NCBI GenBank assembly: GCA_002709385.1 | Contig: PAQS01000039.1 | Location: 55,761-119,760, forward strand | From: Waddliaceae bacterium | Lineage (GTDB): Bacteria; Chlamydiota; Chlamydiia; Chlamydiales; GCA-2709385 | Reading direction: 5' to 3' | Length of the DNA stretch: 64,000 bases | The notes under the pieces: model-generated | What the model saw: only the letters and a program-made list of their open reading frames with translations | What the model was told of the DNA's origin: nothing | Database searches by the model: none | Shown: piece by piece, positions 63,927-64,000 of the stretch | Position numbering within the stretch: the first letter of the stretch is position 1 | Layout of the letters: every line of letters begins with the position of its first letter | Made by a program: the position numbers and the translations under genes

Positions 63927-64000
63927 CTTGGCGACGACCTACTCTTCCACACTCTTGAATGCAGTACCATCGGCGATGAAGGGCTTAACTTCTAAGTTCG
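63927..64000 (-). rRNA. rrf: 5S ribosomal RNA, 3' part
   Basis: Read on the minus strand, this gives CGAACTTAGAAGTTAAGCCC, CATCGCCGATGGTACTGC, and GAGAG-like loop E and stem sequences, ending near GTCGTCGCCAAG. These match the conserved middle and 3' half of bacterial 5S rRNA. The 5' part lies beyond the window end. The 23S and 16S genes should follow further on. Confidence 0.93.

Noticed and set aside
1-64000. tRNA genes, tmRNA, RNase P RNA or CRISPR array
   Set aside because: I looked at gene-free stretches for cloverleaf sequences, a GGTTCRA T-loop motif with matching stems, and regularly spaced repeats, and found none convincing.

Overview
This window looks like chromosome from a member of the Chlamydiales outside the classical Chlamydiaceae, an environmental or Simkania/Waddlia-type organism. 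That is inference, from: the smpB/dnaN/recF cluster, which is grouped similarly in Chlamydia; a low-GC, largely Shine-Dalgarno-led gene set; many long proteins of no recognised family; and housekeeping genes that Chlamydiaceae mostly lack (purN, purF, acs, ada, murQ, a P1B copper ATPase). The species cannot be fixed from the sequence alone. The window ends inside a 5S rRNA gene on the minus strand, so an rRNA operon lies just beyond.

Layout. 1-8.6 kb: a winged-helix-like hypothetical protein, recF and dnaN (minus), smpB and rlmH (plus), a small membrane protein, YjjX, then a PIN-TRAM protein and acpS. 8.8-13.7 kb: a chlamydial hypothetical, maf, a HEAT-repeat lipoprotein and an LptD/OstA-like outer-membrane protein. 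15-17.5 kb: polyprenyl synthase, Ste24-like metalloprotease and a GIY-YIG protein. 18.3-21.1 kb: two paralogous membrane proteins that I read as carrying a caspase/CHAT-like His-Cys protease domain. 21.2-28 kb: guaA-acs, two tandem small paralogs, and a DASS dicarboxylate transporter. 28-32.5 kb: ada, then nagZ and a MurQ-sugar kinase fusion, a compact peptidoglycan-recycling unit. 32.5-41 kb: a bicupin and its neighbour, two large related proteins (983 and 826 aa) and a lipoprotein. 41.3-43.4 kb: copA. 43.5-48.2 kb: three tandem paralogs with the catalytic signature of arginine deiminase/PAD-type (guanidino-group modifying) enzymes. 48.4-59.4 kb: three very large helical proteins (716, 1314 and 1497 aa), the last with a cysteine cluster near its N terminus. 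59.5-64 kb: a PLP-dependent desulfhydrase/ACC-deaminase, purN-purF, an outer-membrane barrel protein and the 5S end.

The accessory blocks (18-21, 25-26.5, 33-40 and 43-59 kb) are built from local gene duplications and proteins with no household role I can name; some are plausible host-directed effectors. Between genes there are at least two families of short inverted-repeat elements: one with AAACGCGGCGA ends, and one ending in a GATTAGGTAGYCATT-like motif, including a complete-looking ~260 bp copy at 54.6-54.9 kb.

The two observations I rate highest are the tandem trio of deiminase-like proteins and the membrane-tethered caspase/CHAT-like pair; both assignments rest on motifs read by eye.
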